Below the pieces are notes generated by a model. The model was given only the letters and a program-made list of their open reading frames with translations. It did no database searches and was not told where the DNA came from. From Nitrospirota bacterium (lineage in GTDB: Bacteria > Nitrospirota > Nitrospiria > Nitrospirales > Nitrospiraceae), in the NCBI GenBank assembly GCA_040755395.1, contig JBFMAX010000004.1:62001-126000 (forward strand): a stretch of DNA of 64,000 nt, read 5' to 3'. Position numbers and translations under genes: made by a program. Shown piece by piece: positions 51,483 to 59,925 of this stretch (within the stretch, counting starts at the first letter, position 1; each line of letters starts with the position of its first letter).

Positions 51483-52577
51483 ATGGGCTATATGTATATG
51501 ATGGTGGCAGGACTTGCTCGAAGCCGGGCGCTCTTATTGGTTGCGGCGTTGTTGCTGATCGCCGTTTTTTTACCCTGGAATTCCGCAACGGCTACGACAA
51601 TGACGAATGTCCCGGCGGAATCCGGCTCGGTCGGAGTTTCCCATCCTCCGACGGTTCAGACCGAACACGTGATTCTCTTTGTTCTGGAGGGATTGAGCCA
51701 GGACTCGTTGAAGGGCGGGACGATGCCGGTGCTCAGTCGGATGATCAAGGACGGGTCGGTGACCTGGTCGGCGACCGCGGTGAAACCGGCGCTCAGGCTG
51801 CCGACGATGGCCTCGCTGCTGACGGGCTTGCCGGTCGAGAAACACGGCGTGACCTGGAACTCCTTTGAGTTCGTCCGCGGCTATCCGCGCCCCCCGACCG
51901 TGTTCGACTATCTGGACCTGAGCGGCGGGCGGGACAGCGCGATTTTTTTCATGGACGAATCGCTCTATCAACTGGCGAGACCGGAACCCTATACGGATTA
52001 TCAGATGTGTGGACCGTTGAAGCCGGAATGCAGCACGGACACGGTGGTCCGCTATATTCGGGACTATTTCAAGAAAGCGATCAGTGGTCACGGTCACGGC
52101 CATGCGATTCTGGCCCTTCCCCATCTTCTAGTGGTGCATCTGCCCCAAGCGGGCCGGGCCGGCGAGGCGCATGGGTGGACCTCGAAAGAATACCGGGAAG
52201 CGTTGAAGACGGTGGACAAGGCGATGGGATCGGTCCTCGATCTCTATCGCGAACTCAATCTGTTGGACCGGACCACGGTGTTTGTGACTTCGTTGAGCGG
52301 GAACGGAGACCTAAAAATCGGTAAAAACGGCAGCGGCGGTCAGGGAGGCGATCTGCCCGTGGTGCCCTGGATCGCGTCGGGCGTCGGCATCAAGCCCGGA
52401 CATGTGATCCGCCAGCCGGTCTCGATCATCGACACCGGCGCCACGGTTCTCCGGTCGTTGGGTCTGGAGACCCACACCGAGTGGGAGAGCCGTCCCGTGG
52501 AAGAGATTTTCCTGACGGCGTCGGCCGCAGCCTCGGTCAGTGCGGGCTCAACGGGAGCTTCGCCTCAGGGACGGTGA
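51483..52577 (+). CDS. Alkaline-phosphatase-superfamily protein, catalytic residues degraded
   Basis: A 364-residue exported protein of the alkaline phosphatase/nucleotide-pyrophosphatase fold. A signal or anchor segment covers residues ~8-38. Fold landmarks remain: VILFVLEGLSQDSL at the first strand and the nucleophile region LPTMASLLTGLPVEKHGVTWN. Metal ligands look lost: LEGL instead of IDGL, LPQAGR instead of PDxxGH, SLSGNGD instead of SDHG. It is probably not an active phosphatase and may bind or scaffold. The next gene starts 5 bases after its stop. Confidence 0.65.
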   Translation: MGYMYMMVAGLARSRALLLVAALLLIAVFLPWNSATATTMTNVPAESGSVGVSHPPTVQTEHVILFVLEGLSQDSLKGGTMPVLSRMIKDGSVTWSATAVKPALRLPTMASLLTGLPVEKHGVTWNSFEFVRGYPRPPTVFDYLDLSGGRDSAIFFMDESLYQLARPEPYTDYQMCGPLKPECSTDTVVRYIRDYFKKAISGHGHGHAILALPHLLVVHLPQAGRAGEAHGWTSKEYREALKTVDKAMGSVLDLYRELNLLDRTTVFVTSLSGNGDLKIGKNGSGGQGGDLPVVPWIASGVGIKPGHVIRQPVSIIDTGATVLRSLGLETHTEWESRPVEEIFLTASAAASVSAGSTGASPQGR

Positions 52578-52581
52578 GACC

Positions 52582-53037
52582 GTGCGCGTTCGACGGGAAC
52601 CTTCTCTCGATCGACTGAAGTGGTGGGTGCGGGGGGCCTGCTTGGTGTCCGTCTTGCTGATCGGATCGAGTCTCTGGACCGCTTCCGCCGCGCCCCCGGC
52701 GGCCTATTTAAAGGAATATCCAATCATTGTCGATGCGACGGCGCTCGACCCTCCGACCAGATGGCAGGTGCCGGGGGTGACGCCGATGATCATGACGCTG
52801 GATCCCGAGACATCCGACGCCTATCGCACCACCGAACGCAAGGAGTTGAAGTTAAAACCCGGGAAGTATCGTTTCGGTACGTTTACGTTCGATTTCCCGT
52901 TTACCGTGACGCTCGACGGCGTCCTCGAATTTGCCCAGTCGCTCGATCAGTGCGTCGAGGGGCGCGGGACGCAGACGCTGACGGTCCGGTGTACGAGGAC
53001 CGTGCCCTACGGCGGTCAGCGGGACTGGGAATACTGA
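52582..53037 (+). CDS. Exported hypothetical 151-aa protein
   Basis: A small unrecognised exported protein. The GTG at 52582 yields a basic N-terminus and hydrophobic segment ending ...TASAAPP, a plausible signal peptide. The mature part has paired cysteines (DQCVEGRGTQTLTVRCTRT). It sits between the phosphatase-fold gene and the first HEAT gene, 5 and 21 bases away, so it belongs to that unit. An earlier in-frame start at 52540 would overlap the preceding gene. Confidence 0.55.
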   Translation: MRVRREPSLDRLKWWVRGACLVSVLLIGSSLWTASAAPPAAYLKEYPIIVDATALDPPTRWQVPGVTPMIMTLDPETSDAYRTTERKELKLKPGKYRFGTFTFDFPFTVTLDGVLEFAQSLDQCVEGRGTQTLTVRCTRTVPYGGQRDWEY

Positions 53038-53058
53038 GCAAGGGTCGTGAGGTAGGCG

Positions 53059-54426
53059 ATGGCTCAAGCGGTCGAAGATTTGCTGGAAGCGTTGGAGGAC
53101 GTCGATGACGCCACGCGCGAGGAAGCGGCCAAGGCACTGGCCGAACTGGCCGATCCCGGCACGCTGGAGCCCTTGATCCAGGCTTGCGGCGATGACTATT
53201 GGTCGGTCCGCGCGCACGCGGCGTGGGGGATCGCCAAAATCGGAGGGCCCAGGGCGGTCGAGGCCCTCATCGGTCTCTTCAACGATCCGATTACGGAGGT
53301 GCGCAATGAAGCCGTGGCCGCCGTGGCCCAGATGGGGCCGCCGGTCGTGGATCGACTCGTCAAATGCCTCAAGGACGAACGATGGCGGGTTCGGGAACAT
53401 GCGGCCAAAGCCTGCGGCGAGATCAAGGACGCGCGGGCCGTTGATGCGTTGATCATCGCCTGCCGGGACCGGGACGGGGCGGTGAAGAGCGCGGCGGCCG
53501 AAGCTTTGGGGAAAATCGGCGACCCGAAGGCCGTTCCTGCGCTGATCAAACTCTTCCGCGACTCTTCGAAAATCGTCCGAGAGACGGCCGGTACGGCGTG
53601 CGTCGCGATCGGCCAGGTCTCGGTCGAGCCCCTGATCGAGTGCCTCAAGGATAAAGACTTTGTCGTTCGGTGCCACGCGGCCCGTGCCTTGGGCGGCATG
53701 ACGACCGACTATCAGATCGGTCGGCCGTGGGTCCGCGAATCGCGCGTGGTCGAAGCCTTGATCGAAGCGCTCAAGGATCCCGACCGGGCGGTGCGGGAGG
53801 ACGCCACGATCGCGCTGGGCATGATCGGCGATCCGCGCGCGATCGATCCGCTCATCGAGGCGATGAAGGACGGGGCGGTGAAGCGGCATGCGATCGCGTC
53901 CCTGGGCATGATCGGCGATCCGCGCGCGTTGCCTGCGGTGTTGGATGCGCTGCGCGGGAAAGGCATTCGCCAGGACGGGACGCCGACTCCCGGCTGCATC
54001 GTGAGCGAGGAAGCCTTCATCAAGGAAGCCGCCGCGACGGCCCTCGGCCACTTCCGCGATCCGCGCGTGATTCCGGATCTGATCATGTTGCTGAAGGACG
54101 GCATCCTGCGCGAGAAGGCGGCGCAGGCGCTGGTGTTGATCGGCGATACCGCCATCGAACCGCTGGTGGCGTTCCTGCACGATCCGAAGGCGTCGGAGGT
54201 GGAAGGGGAAGGCGAGCGCGTCTTGTCCTTCGCGTCGTCCCGGTTGAGCGCCAAGGATGCCTTGCGCTTGTTGGTGCTGGATACGCTGGAGAAACTGGGC
54301 TGGACGCCGCCGCCCGAGGAAGCGACGGTGGATTCCAGCGTGACCGACAATCTCCGGGTTGAGAAGCCGCTGGGAGAGACCGGGCGGTTCGGGCCTGCCG
54401 GCGACCTCGCCAAGGGGGCGATGTAG
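53059..54426 (+). CDS. HEAT-repeat protein 1
   Basis: A 455-residue protein made of ~12 PBS-lyase-type HEAT repeats of about 31 residues, each following a DxRAVEPLIxALKDxxWxVRxxAAxALGxIGD pattern. No catalytic domain is present. Such repeats form an alpha solenoid for protein or cofactor binding. A GAGGT ribosome-binding site precedes the ATG. First of five HEAT-repeat genes in 7 kb; the C-terminal ~80 residues leave the repeat pattern. Confidence 0.85.
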   Translation: MAQAVEDLLEALEDVDDATREEAAKALAELADPGTLEPLIQACGDDYWSVRAHAAWGIAKIGGPRAVEALIGLFNDPITEVRNEAVAAVAQMGPPVVDRLVKCLKDERWRVREHAAKACGEIKDARAVDALIIACRDRDGAVKSAAAEALGKIGDPKAVPALIKLFRDSSKIVRETAGTACVAIGQVSVEPLIECLKDKDFVVRCHAARALGGMTTDYQIGRPWVRESRVVEALIEALKDPDRAVREDATIALGMIGDPRAIDPLIEAMKDGAVKRHAIASLGMIGDPRALPAVLDALRGKGIRQDGTPTPGCIVSEEAFIKEAAATALGHFRDPRVIPDLIMLLKDGILREKAAQALVLIGDTAIEPLVAFLHDPKASEVEGEGERVLSFASSRLSAKDALRLLVLDTLEKLGWTPPPEEATVDSSVTDNLRVEKPLGETGRFGPAGDLAKGAM

Positions 54427-54451
54427 CGAGCAGCATTCAGCCCTCTGCGAT

Positions 54452-54505
54452 CAGCCGTCAGCTTTTTCACCAAGATTCTATGCTGAAAGCTGAAAGCTGG
54501 CGGCT
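54452..54505. repeat. Inverted repeat between convergent HEAT and propeller genes
   Basis: Arms 54452-54465 and 54492-54505 match inverted at 12 of 14 positions and are made of the same CAGC/AGCC words as 14158 and 34558. Likely bidirectional terminator. Confidence 0.6.
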
Positions 54506-54509
54506 TCTT

Positions 54510-55763
54510 CTACTTTTTTCTCACCGCGACTCCGTGCGTATCGGCGGTTTCCTTGCCGTCCTTCATGTTGGTGATCCGCGCGATCCCCACGAACTCTCCT
54601 CCGCGGCCTCCATTTATCACCTTGATCACGCCGACCCCGGGGGTCGAGCCTTTGGCGTTGTTGACGGTCTTGTCGTTTCCGGTCAGGGGGGCGGGCCCTC
54701 GCGTCCCGACGAACACGTAGGCCTGGTCCGGGGAAACATCCATCAGGTCCGGAGCCGGGTCGTCGCTCACAGCCCCGGACAATTCGATCGTCCCTACGCT
54801 CAGGTTGCTCAACGTGTCGATGACCTCGATGTTGTTCCCCGCCCGGTCTGCGCTCCACAGGTAGCGTCCGACGGCCGCCATTCCGTGCGAATCGGCGAAC
54901 TTGGTGTCGCGCGTGGTGATCAGTTTGGCTGAAACCGACTTCGGAAGGTCGGAAATATTCAAGGCGTAGACGTCGTAAGACAGCGGCGCGACCGGCCATC
55001 CTCCGCCGGAATTGATGTACACGGTGTCGCCGATCTGAATCCCTCCACAACCGGCCGGATGGATCTGGACATTATCCAAGGTGGCGACCACCTTCATCGG
55101 CGTGGCCGATACGTCGATGACGAACAGCCCCCCTCCTCGAAGCGTCACGAACGCGTACTTGCTGGACGCTTCCGTAATCGGACAGATCGGCGCCGTGTCC
55201 GGGCGCTCTCCGCTTTCCAGCGCCCCGAGGTTCAGCACGTCCTTTTCCGGGTCGAAGCTGAACTTATGGCCTGCGTAGTCCGTCCAGATCCTGATGAACT
55301 TCTTTTCCGCGATGTTGGCGGCGATCACCATCTTCTGATCGGGCGTCGGCCAGGCCGCATGGACGTTCTTTCCCATATTCAGACACGCTTCCGGCTTTTT
55401 CGTTGCGGCGTCCATGAAGAGGACCTGACCGCTCAGGAACGACAGGATGGCGTGAGACTGGTCCTGAGTGAAGAACAGCATGTGCGGGCGTCGGACGGCC
55501 TTCTTTGTCGCGTCCTGGCAGAACGTGTTGATGTCGCCGGCCAGATCGATCGTGACCGCCGGTTTGGCCGACGAGGGGTTGGCCGCCAACTGCGCGCCGT
55601 CATAAATATAGAGATAGCCGCCGCTCTCCTTGCCCGTGTCCGATTGGTCCGTGATCCACACCTCATAGGCGTAGGCGGAACTTGAAAGCCCCAGGCAAAG
55701 AACCATGACCGCCATTCCGAACCATCCCCCAGTGCATCGAGCGTTGTGCCTGATCCTGTTCAT
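54510..55763 (-). CDS. Exported beta-propeller-like protein
   Basis: A 417-residue exported protein with a signal peptide cleaved after YAYA (about residue 33). The mature part is a repeating series of beta strands with WxxD/NIxVIDTLS features (YLWSADRAGNNIEVIDTLSNLSVGTIEL), a YncE/surface-antigen-type propeller. It should be periplasmic or outer-surface. AAGGAGG lies 5 bases before the start. Opposite strand to its HEAT neighbours; a strong promoter lies about 100 bases upstream. Confidence 0.7.
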   Translation of the reverse strand: MNRIRHNARCTGGWFGMAVMVLCLGLSSSAYAYEVWITDQSDTGKESGGYLYIYDGAQLAANPSSAKPAVTIDLAGDINTFCQDATKKAVRRPHMLFFTQDQSHAILSFLSGQVLFMDAATKKPEACLNMGKNVHAAWPTPDQKMVIAANIAEKKFIRIWTDYAGHKFSFDPEKDVLNLGALESGERPDTAPICPITEASSKYAFVTLRGGGLFVIDVSATPMKVVATLDNVQIHPAGCGGIQIGDTVYINSGGGWPVAPLSYDVYALNISDLPKSVSAKLITTRDTKFADSHGMAAVGRYLWSADRAGNNIEVIDTLSNLSVGTIELSGAVSDDPAPDLMDVSPDQAYVFVGTRGPAPLTGNDKTVNNAKGSTPGVGVIKVINGGRGGEFVGIARITNMKDGKETADTHGVAVRKK

Positions 55764-55869
55764 TGGAACCTCCTTGTCGGATGAAAAGTCCAGCCTGACG
55801 TGCCCCGCATGCTCAGAGACTACAGTCGTTCAACTTAATTGGAAGCCACGGTGGGAATACGATGGTCTC

Positions 55870-55899
55870 ATAGTAGAAGGCGAGCGGAGCGCATGTCAA
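55870..55899 (-). promoter_or_regulatory. sigma70 promoter for the beta-propeller gene
   Basis: Minus strand: TTGACA (55894-55899) and TACTAT (55870-55875), 18 bases apart, giving a ~100-base leader to 55763. The 337-base gap to the next HEAT gene otherwise holds only the possible inverted repeat at 56043-56077. Confidence 0.6.
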
Positions 55900-56042
55900 T
55901 CTGAGGCCGTGCCGATCGGCGCGTCGCGGCGGAACGTCTTCAGTGGGTCTGTCGCTGCGGGTTCCACAGGAAGCCGACAGGCGCTGCAAGGCGTCTGCCG
56001 CGGCCGTGCGCGCGTCTCAGCAGGCGGAACGGGCCGGCGTCC

Positions 56043-56077
56043 GTTGACCGCGCGAAAAAGCCTGTGTTAAGGTCAAC
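56043..56077. repeat. Short inverted repeat upstream of HEAT gene 2
   Basis: GTTGACC (56043-56049) and GGTCAAC (56071-56077) are perfect 7-base inverted arms, 21 bases apart, 24 bases before the HEAT start. A weak promoter (TTGACC, then TTAAGG at 17 bases) overlaps it, so it could be an operator. Confidence 0.35.
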
Positions 56078-56100
56078 CGCGTCGGTGTGGGAGAAGGAGC

Positions 56101-57183
56101 GTGTCCGACTACGTGGCCGAACAAATTGCCGCGCTGAAAGACGAAGATTGGGCGGTCCGCGAGGAAGCCGCGTCGGCCTTAGGCTCTCTGCGTGATGCGC
56201 GGGCGGTGCTGCCCCTGGTGTCCCTCCTTCGCGATTCCGATCGGGCGGTGCGCGAGGCGGCCATCGGCGCGCTGACAGCGATCGGGGAGCCGTCGGTCAT
56301 GGTGTTGGGATCCTGCCTCTCCGATCCGGAGCTTTCGGTCCAGGAGGCGGCTTCCTCCATCCTCACGGTCATCGGCGACAAGCGGGTCCTCGAGCCGCTG
56401 GTGAAGGCCCTCCAAAGCCCGGATTGGATCGTCCGGATGCATGCCGCCAAGGCGCTGGGGCGAATCGCCGCTGCCGAGGCGGCCGAGCCGCTTCTGCCGC
56501 TGTTGCAGGACAAGGTGAAAGCCGTGCGCGAGGAAGCCGCCCGGGCGTTGGCCTCGATCGGGTCGGCCGCCGTTCCCCTCTTATTGCAGGCTCTGAAGCA
56601 TGAGGATTGGCTGGTCCGGTTGCACGCGGTCGAATCCCTGGGAAAAATGAAATCGCCCGCCGCCGTCGAGCCATTGCTGTATGTGCTGTTCAATGACCGG
56701 GATGCCGCCGTGCGGGAGGACGCCGTCCGCGCGCTCGGCGAAATCGGCGACCCTCGGGCGGTCGAGTTCCTGATCATGGCCATGAAGGAACCCGGTTTGC
56801 GGTTGCTCGCGGTGGAAGCGTTGGGGCGAATCGGCGACGCCCGCGCCGTGCCGGTCTTGATCGAGGTCGTCAACGGGTCGGGCAGGCCGGCCAGCAGCCG
56901 TCCGCTCGACGGGTGCGGCGACCGGTGGGATGAAGAAATGGTCGTGATGGGTGCGGCCGTTCGAGCGCTGGGCCTCATTCGAGACGAACGAGCCATCCCG
57001 ACCCTGGTCGCGGCGCTCCAGAACACGATCACCCGCGCCGAAGCGGCGGCCGCGTTGGTGCGATTCGGTCCGGCCGCCGTACCGCGCCTGCTTCCGTTGC
57101 TTGCGAAGGAACAGGACGACAACATCCGCTACCACGTGAAGGAGGCGCTCACGCAATTGGGATGGAGGCAGGGGCGGATATAG
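56101..57183 (+). CDS. HEAT-repeat protein 2
   Basis: A 360-residue protein of about ten HEAT repeats of the PBS-lyase type (KDEDWAVREEAASALGSLRDARAVLPLVSLL). No other domain. A GTG start at 56101 is preceded by GGGAGAAGGAG. It is in tandem with the next HEAT gene, which follows after 117 bases containing partly self-complementary AGGCGA words. Confidence 0.85.
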   Translation: MSDYVAEQIAALKDEDWAVREEAASALGSLRDARAVLPLVSLLRDSDRAVREAAIGALTAIGEPSVMVLGSCLSDPELSVQEAASSILTVIGDKRVLEPLVKALQSPDWIVRMHAAKALGRIAAAEAAEPLLPLLQDKVKAVREEAARALASIGSAAVPLLLQALKHEDWLVRLHAVESLGKMKSPAAVEPLLYVLFNDRDAAVREDAVRALGEIGDPRAVEFLIMAMKEPGLRLLAVEALGRIGDARAVPVLIEVVNGSGRPASSRPLDGCGDRWDEEMVVMGAAVRALGLIRDERAIPTLVAALQNTITRAEAAAALVRFGPAAVPRLLPLLAKEQDDNIRYHVKEALTQLGWRQGRI

Positions 57184-57300
57184 AACAGGCGAGAGGTGCG
57201 AGGCAATGGGCAATAGGCGAGATGGCGGCAGGAATGAACCTCTGATTGGTCCATAGCCTTTCGCCTCTACCCCCGCCCATCGCCTGTCTCGTGAGCAGCT

Positions 57301-58401
57301 ATGCCCAAGGAAAGTATCGAAACCCTCGTCGCGGAGTTGGTGCACGAGGAAGACTGGCGCCGCATGCGGGCCACGGCGGCCTGCCTATCCGGCGGACCGA
57401 GAGCCGTCCAGGCGTTGATCCATGCCTTGGAAGCGGGCGCCCCTGCGCTGAAGATCGAGGCGGCGGGCATGCTGGCCCGGATCAAGGATCCGCACGCCGG
57501 CGTGGCGCTGGTGCGATTACTCCGGCACGAGGATGAAGCGGTTCGGAGGGCGGGAGCCGCGGCATTAGAGCAGATGGCCGGGGTCGTGGACGCCGAAACA
57601 GCTTCCGCTCTGGTGCGGCAACTCTACGACGTGAAGGACGAGGAGGTGCGTAAGCTGGTGACGCATCTCTTGGGAGTCATTCCCAACGCCATCGCTCCCC
57701 TAGGCGAGATGCTTAAACACCCGGACGAAGAGGCGCAGGTGGCGGCCGCGACGATTTTGGAGCACCTGCTCGATCCGCGCTCGGCGGATGCGCTCATCGA
57801 CGCAATGGGCTCACCCGCGGTCCGCGACATCGCCGTCCGCACGCTCAAAAAGCTGAACGCGATCCGCGAGCGGATCGATCGGGCGTTTGACGCCCTGCGG
57901 GAGGTCGAGGGCGCGAGCGAGCGGGAAGAGGCCCGCATGGCGACCGTGATCAATCTGCTTGCCGTCGGGCGTCCCAGCGTGGAGATCCTGATCGAGTACC
58001 TGCATGACGATGACTGGCTCGTGCGTGAAGCGGCAGCGGATCTGCTGGGCAAGATCGGCGACGTGCGGGCGGTCGAGCCGCTCATGGAACGGTTGCATGT
58101 GGACAAGGATACGGGGGTCAAGGAACTGGCGATCAAAGCGCTGGGACTGATCGGAGACGCGCGGCCGGTCGAACTCTACATCGAGGCAATTCCGATCCGA
58201 CCGTTGCGCGTGTTCGCGATGGAAGCGCTGGCCAAAGTCAAAGATGTGGAAGTGCTGAAGCCCTACCAAGATCTCTTCGAGCGGCTGAAAACGGATCGCG
58301 ACGGGCTGGTCGCTTACAACGCCGGGCTGATTTCGGACAAACTGGCGGCGTTGGCAGGCATGCACGACGTGGAGCACGAAGAGCAGGAACATCATGCATA
58401 A
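57301..58401 (+). CDS. HEAT-repeat protein 3
   Basis: A 366-residue HEAT-repeat protein. Repeats are less regular in the first third and centred on EILIEYLHDDDWLVREAAADLLGKIGDVRAVEPLMERL in the second half. The C-terminus leaves the pattern with a long helix ending HDVEHEEQEHHA. Its stop overlaps the start of HEAT gene 4 by 8 bases, so these two are translationally coupled. Confidence 0.85.
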   Translation: MPKESIETLVAELVHEEDWRRMRATAACLSGGPRAVQALIHALEAGAPALKIEAAGMLARIKDPHAGVALVRLLRHEDEAVRRAGAAALEQMAGVVDAETASALVRQLYDVKDEEVRKLVTHLLGVIPNAIAPLGEMLKHPDEEAQVAAATILEHLLDPRSADALIDAMGSPAVRDIAVRTLKKLNAIRERIDRAFDALREVEGASEREEARMATVINLLAVGRPSVEILIEYLHDDDWLVREAAADLLGKIGDVRAVEPLMERLHVDKDTGVKELAIKALGLIGDARPVELYIEAIPIRPLRVFAMEALAKVKDVEVLKPYQDLFERLKTDRDGLVAYNAGLISDKLAALAGMHDVEHEEQEHHA

Positions 58402-59167
58402 CGAAGAACCACGATCCGATCGGGTAGAGCAGTTGATTTCCGCGCTGCGCGACGACAACGAAGCGCTGCGGGACCACGCCATCGCGAGCCTGGGGCAAAT
58501 GGGGGTGGAGGCCGTGCCCCAACTGATCGGTCTGATGGCCGACGAGGATGCCGTGATCCGGGAAGCGGCGACCAGCGCCATTGTGCGGATCGGCCCGGCC
58601 GTCGTGGATCGACTCATCGAGGCGCTCGATGACGAGGAGTGGTCGGTTCGGGAACAGGCGGCGTCGGCGCTGGGAAAACTCAAGGATCCGAGAGGAGTCG
58701 AGCCGTTGGTCAAGGCGCTGAAGGATAAAGACGGCGCCGTGCGGACGGCGGCCGTCTGGGCGTTGGAGCGGATCGGCGATTCGCGCGCCGTGCCCGGCCT
58801 GATCGAAGCGTTGAGCGACAGCACGGTCCGGGAGGACGTCGCGCGGGTGCTGAAGAAGATCGGCGACGCCCGCGCCGTGGACGCGTTGATCGAGGGGCTG
58901 ATGGGCAACAATTGGATGGTCCGCCGACACGCGGCCGAGGCGCTCGGGAAGATCGGCGATCCCCGCGGCGTTGAGCCCTTGATCGAGTCGTTGAAGGACG
59001 AGGACTGGCTCGTGCGCCGCAACGCGGCCGAGTCCTTGGCCCGGCTGGGGGACAAGCGGGCGATCGAGCCGTTGCTGCCCCTGTTGGAAGACGAGAACAC
59101 GATCGTACAGGAAACCGTCGAAGGCGTGCTGACCAGTCTGGGCTGGAAGCCCGAGCGTACGGCTTAA
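58394..59167 (+). CDS. HEAT-repeat protein 4
   Basis: A 257-residue protein consisting almost wholly of regular HEAT repeats (LIESLKDEDWLVRRNAAESLARLGDKRAIEPLLPLL). The ATG overlaps the stop of the preceding gene by 8 bases. It is followed by the fifth HEAT gene after 23 bases. Probably partner proteins in one complex, since sizes and repeat types match. Confidence 0.85.
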   Translation: MHNEEPRSDRVEQLISALRDDNEALRDHAIASLGQMGVEAVPQLIGLMADEDAVIREAATSAIVRIGPAVVDRLIEALDDEEWSVREQAASALGKLKDPRGVEPLVKALKDKDGAVRTAAVWALERIGDSRAVPGLIEALSDSTVREDVARVLKKIGDARAVDALIEGLMGNNWMVRRHAAEALGKIGDPRGVEPLIESLKDEDWLVRRNAAESLARLGDKRAIEPLLPLLEDENTIVQETVEGVLTSLGWKPERTA

Positions 59168-59190
59168 CCGATTCATAAAGGACGAATACC

Positions 59191-59910
59191 ATGGCAGACG
59201 AAGCTCCCGTGAAGCTCATTCAGATCGGTCCGAAGGGCGGGGCCAAGAAAGACGGATTCAATCTCGTCACCGAGCGGGTGGTGGCGGTGAATCCCGAAGC
59301 CAGGCAGATCGAGGTGGAACTGCTGGCTTATGACGGCAAGACCGTGGTCCTGGATGTGGCGGAAGAGGTTCTGGAAGACCTCAAGAAGATCAAGGTCGGC
59401 GACGGCGCGACCATCCGCGTGGTGGAGGAGGGCGGGAAGCGCGTCGCCCAAAATTTTAAGATTCGAGCCAAGGACCCGAATGCCGCCAAGGCCGACGCGA
59501 TGTTGCTGGATCTGAAAGATTCGCACTGGCTGAACCGCAAGTACGCGGCCGAGGTGTTGGGGGAGCTGAGAGATCCTAGAGCGGTGGGGCCGCTGGTCGA
59601 GGCGCTGACCGATGAGGTCGGGGATGTCCGACAGCGGGCCTACGATTCGCTGATCAAGCTGGGCAGCGTGTCGGTGCCGGCGCTGATTCCTTTGTTGGTG
59701 TCCGAGGAAGACGAGTTGCGGCAGTCGGTGACGGAGATCATTCGCAAGATCGGCAAGCCGGCGGTCGAACCCCTTGCGACGGCTTTGGTCGATGCGGACG
59801 ATCGGCTCAAGAGCCGCATCCTGAAGGTGTTGGATCGGATGGGGTACAAGCCCAAGCCGAAGGAAGAGCCGGTGGCGGACCGGCCGAGGCTGACCAGTTC
59901 CTCCACCTGA
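59191..59910 (+). CDS. HEAT-repeat protein 5 with N-terminal domain
   Basis: A 239-residue protein with an N-terminal ~105-residue beta-rich domain (IGPKGGAKKDGFNLVTERVVAVNPEA ... TVVLDVAEEVLEDLKKIKVGDGATIRVVEEGG), which is reminiscent of an OB-like fold, followed by four HEAT repeats (RDPRAVGPLVEALTDEVGDVRQRAYDSLIK). A good ribosome-binding site precedes the ATG. The added domain distinguishes it from its neighbours and may be the functional module of the set. Confidence 0.75.
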   Translation: MADEAPVKLIQIGPKGGAKKDGFNLVTERVVAVNPEARQIEVELLAYDGKTVVLDVAEEVLEDLKKIKVGDGATIRVVEEGGKRVAQNFKIRAKDPNAAKADAMLLDLKDSHWLNRKYAAEVLGELRDPRAVGPLVEALTDEVGDVRQRAYDSLIKLGSVSVPALIPLLVSEEDELRQSVTEIIRKIGKPAVEPLATALVDADDRLKSRILKVLDRMGYKPKPKEEPVADRPRLTSSST

Positions 59911-59925
59911 ATCGAAGCCGCGGGA

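Noticed and set aside
55705-56070. Plus-strand ORF of 121 residues with a CPAC motif
   Set aside because: It overlaps the start, ribosome-binding site and promoter of the minus-strand propeller gene and has no start support.
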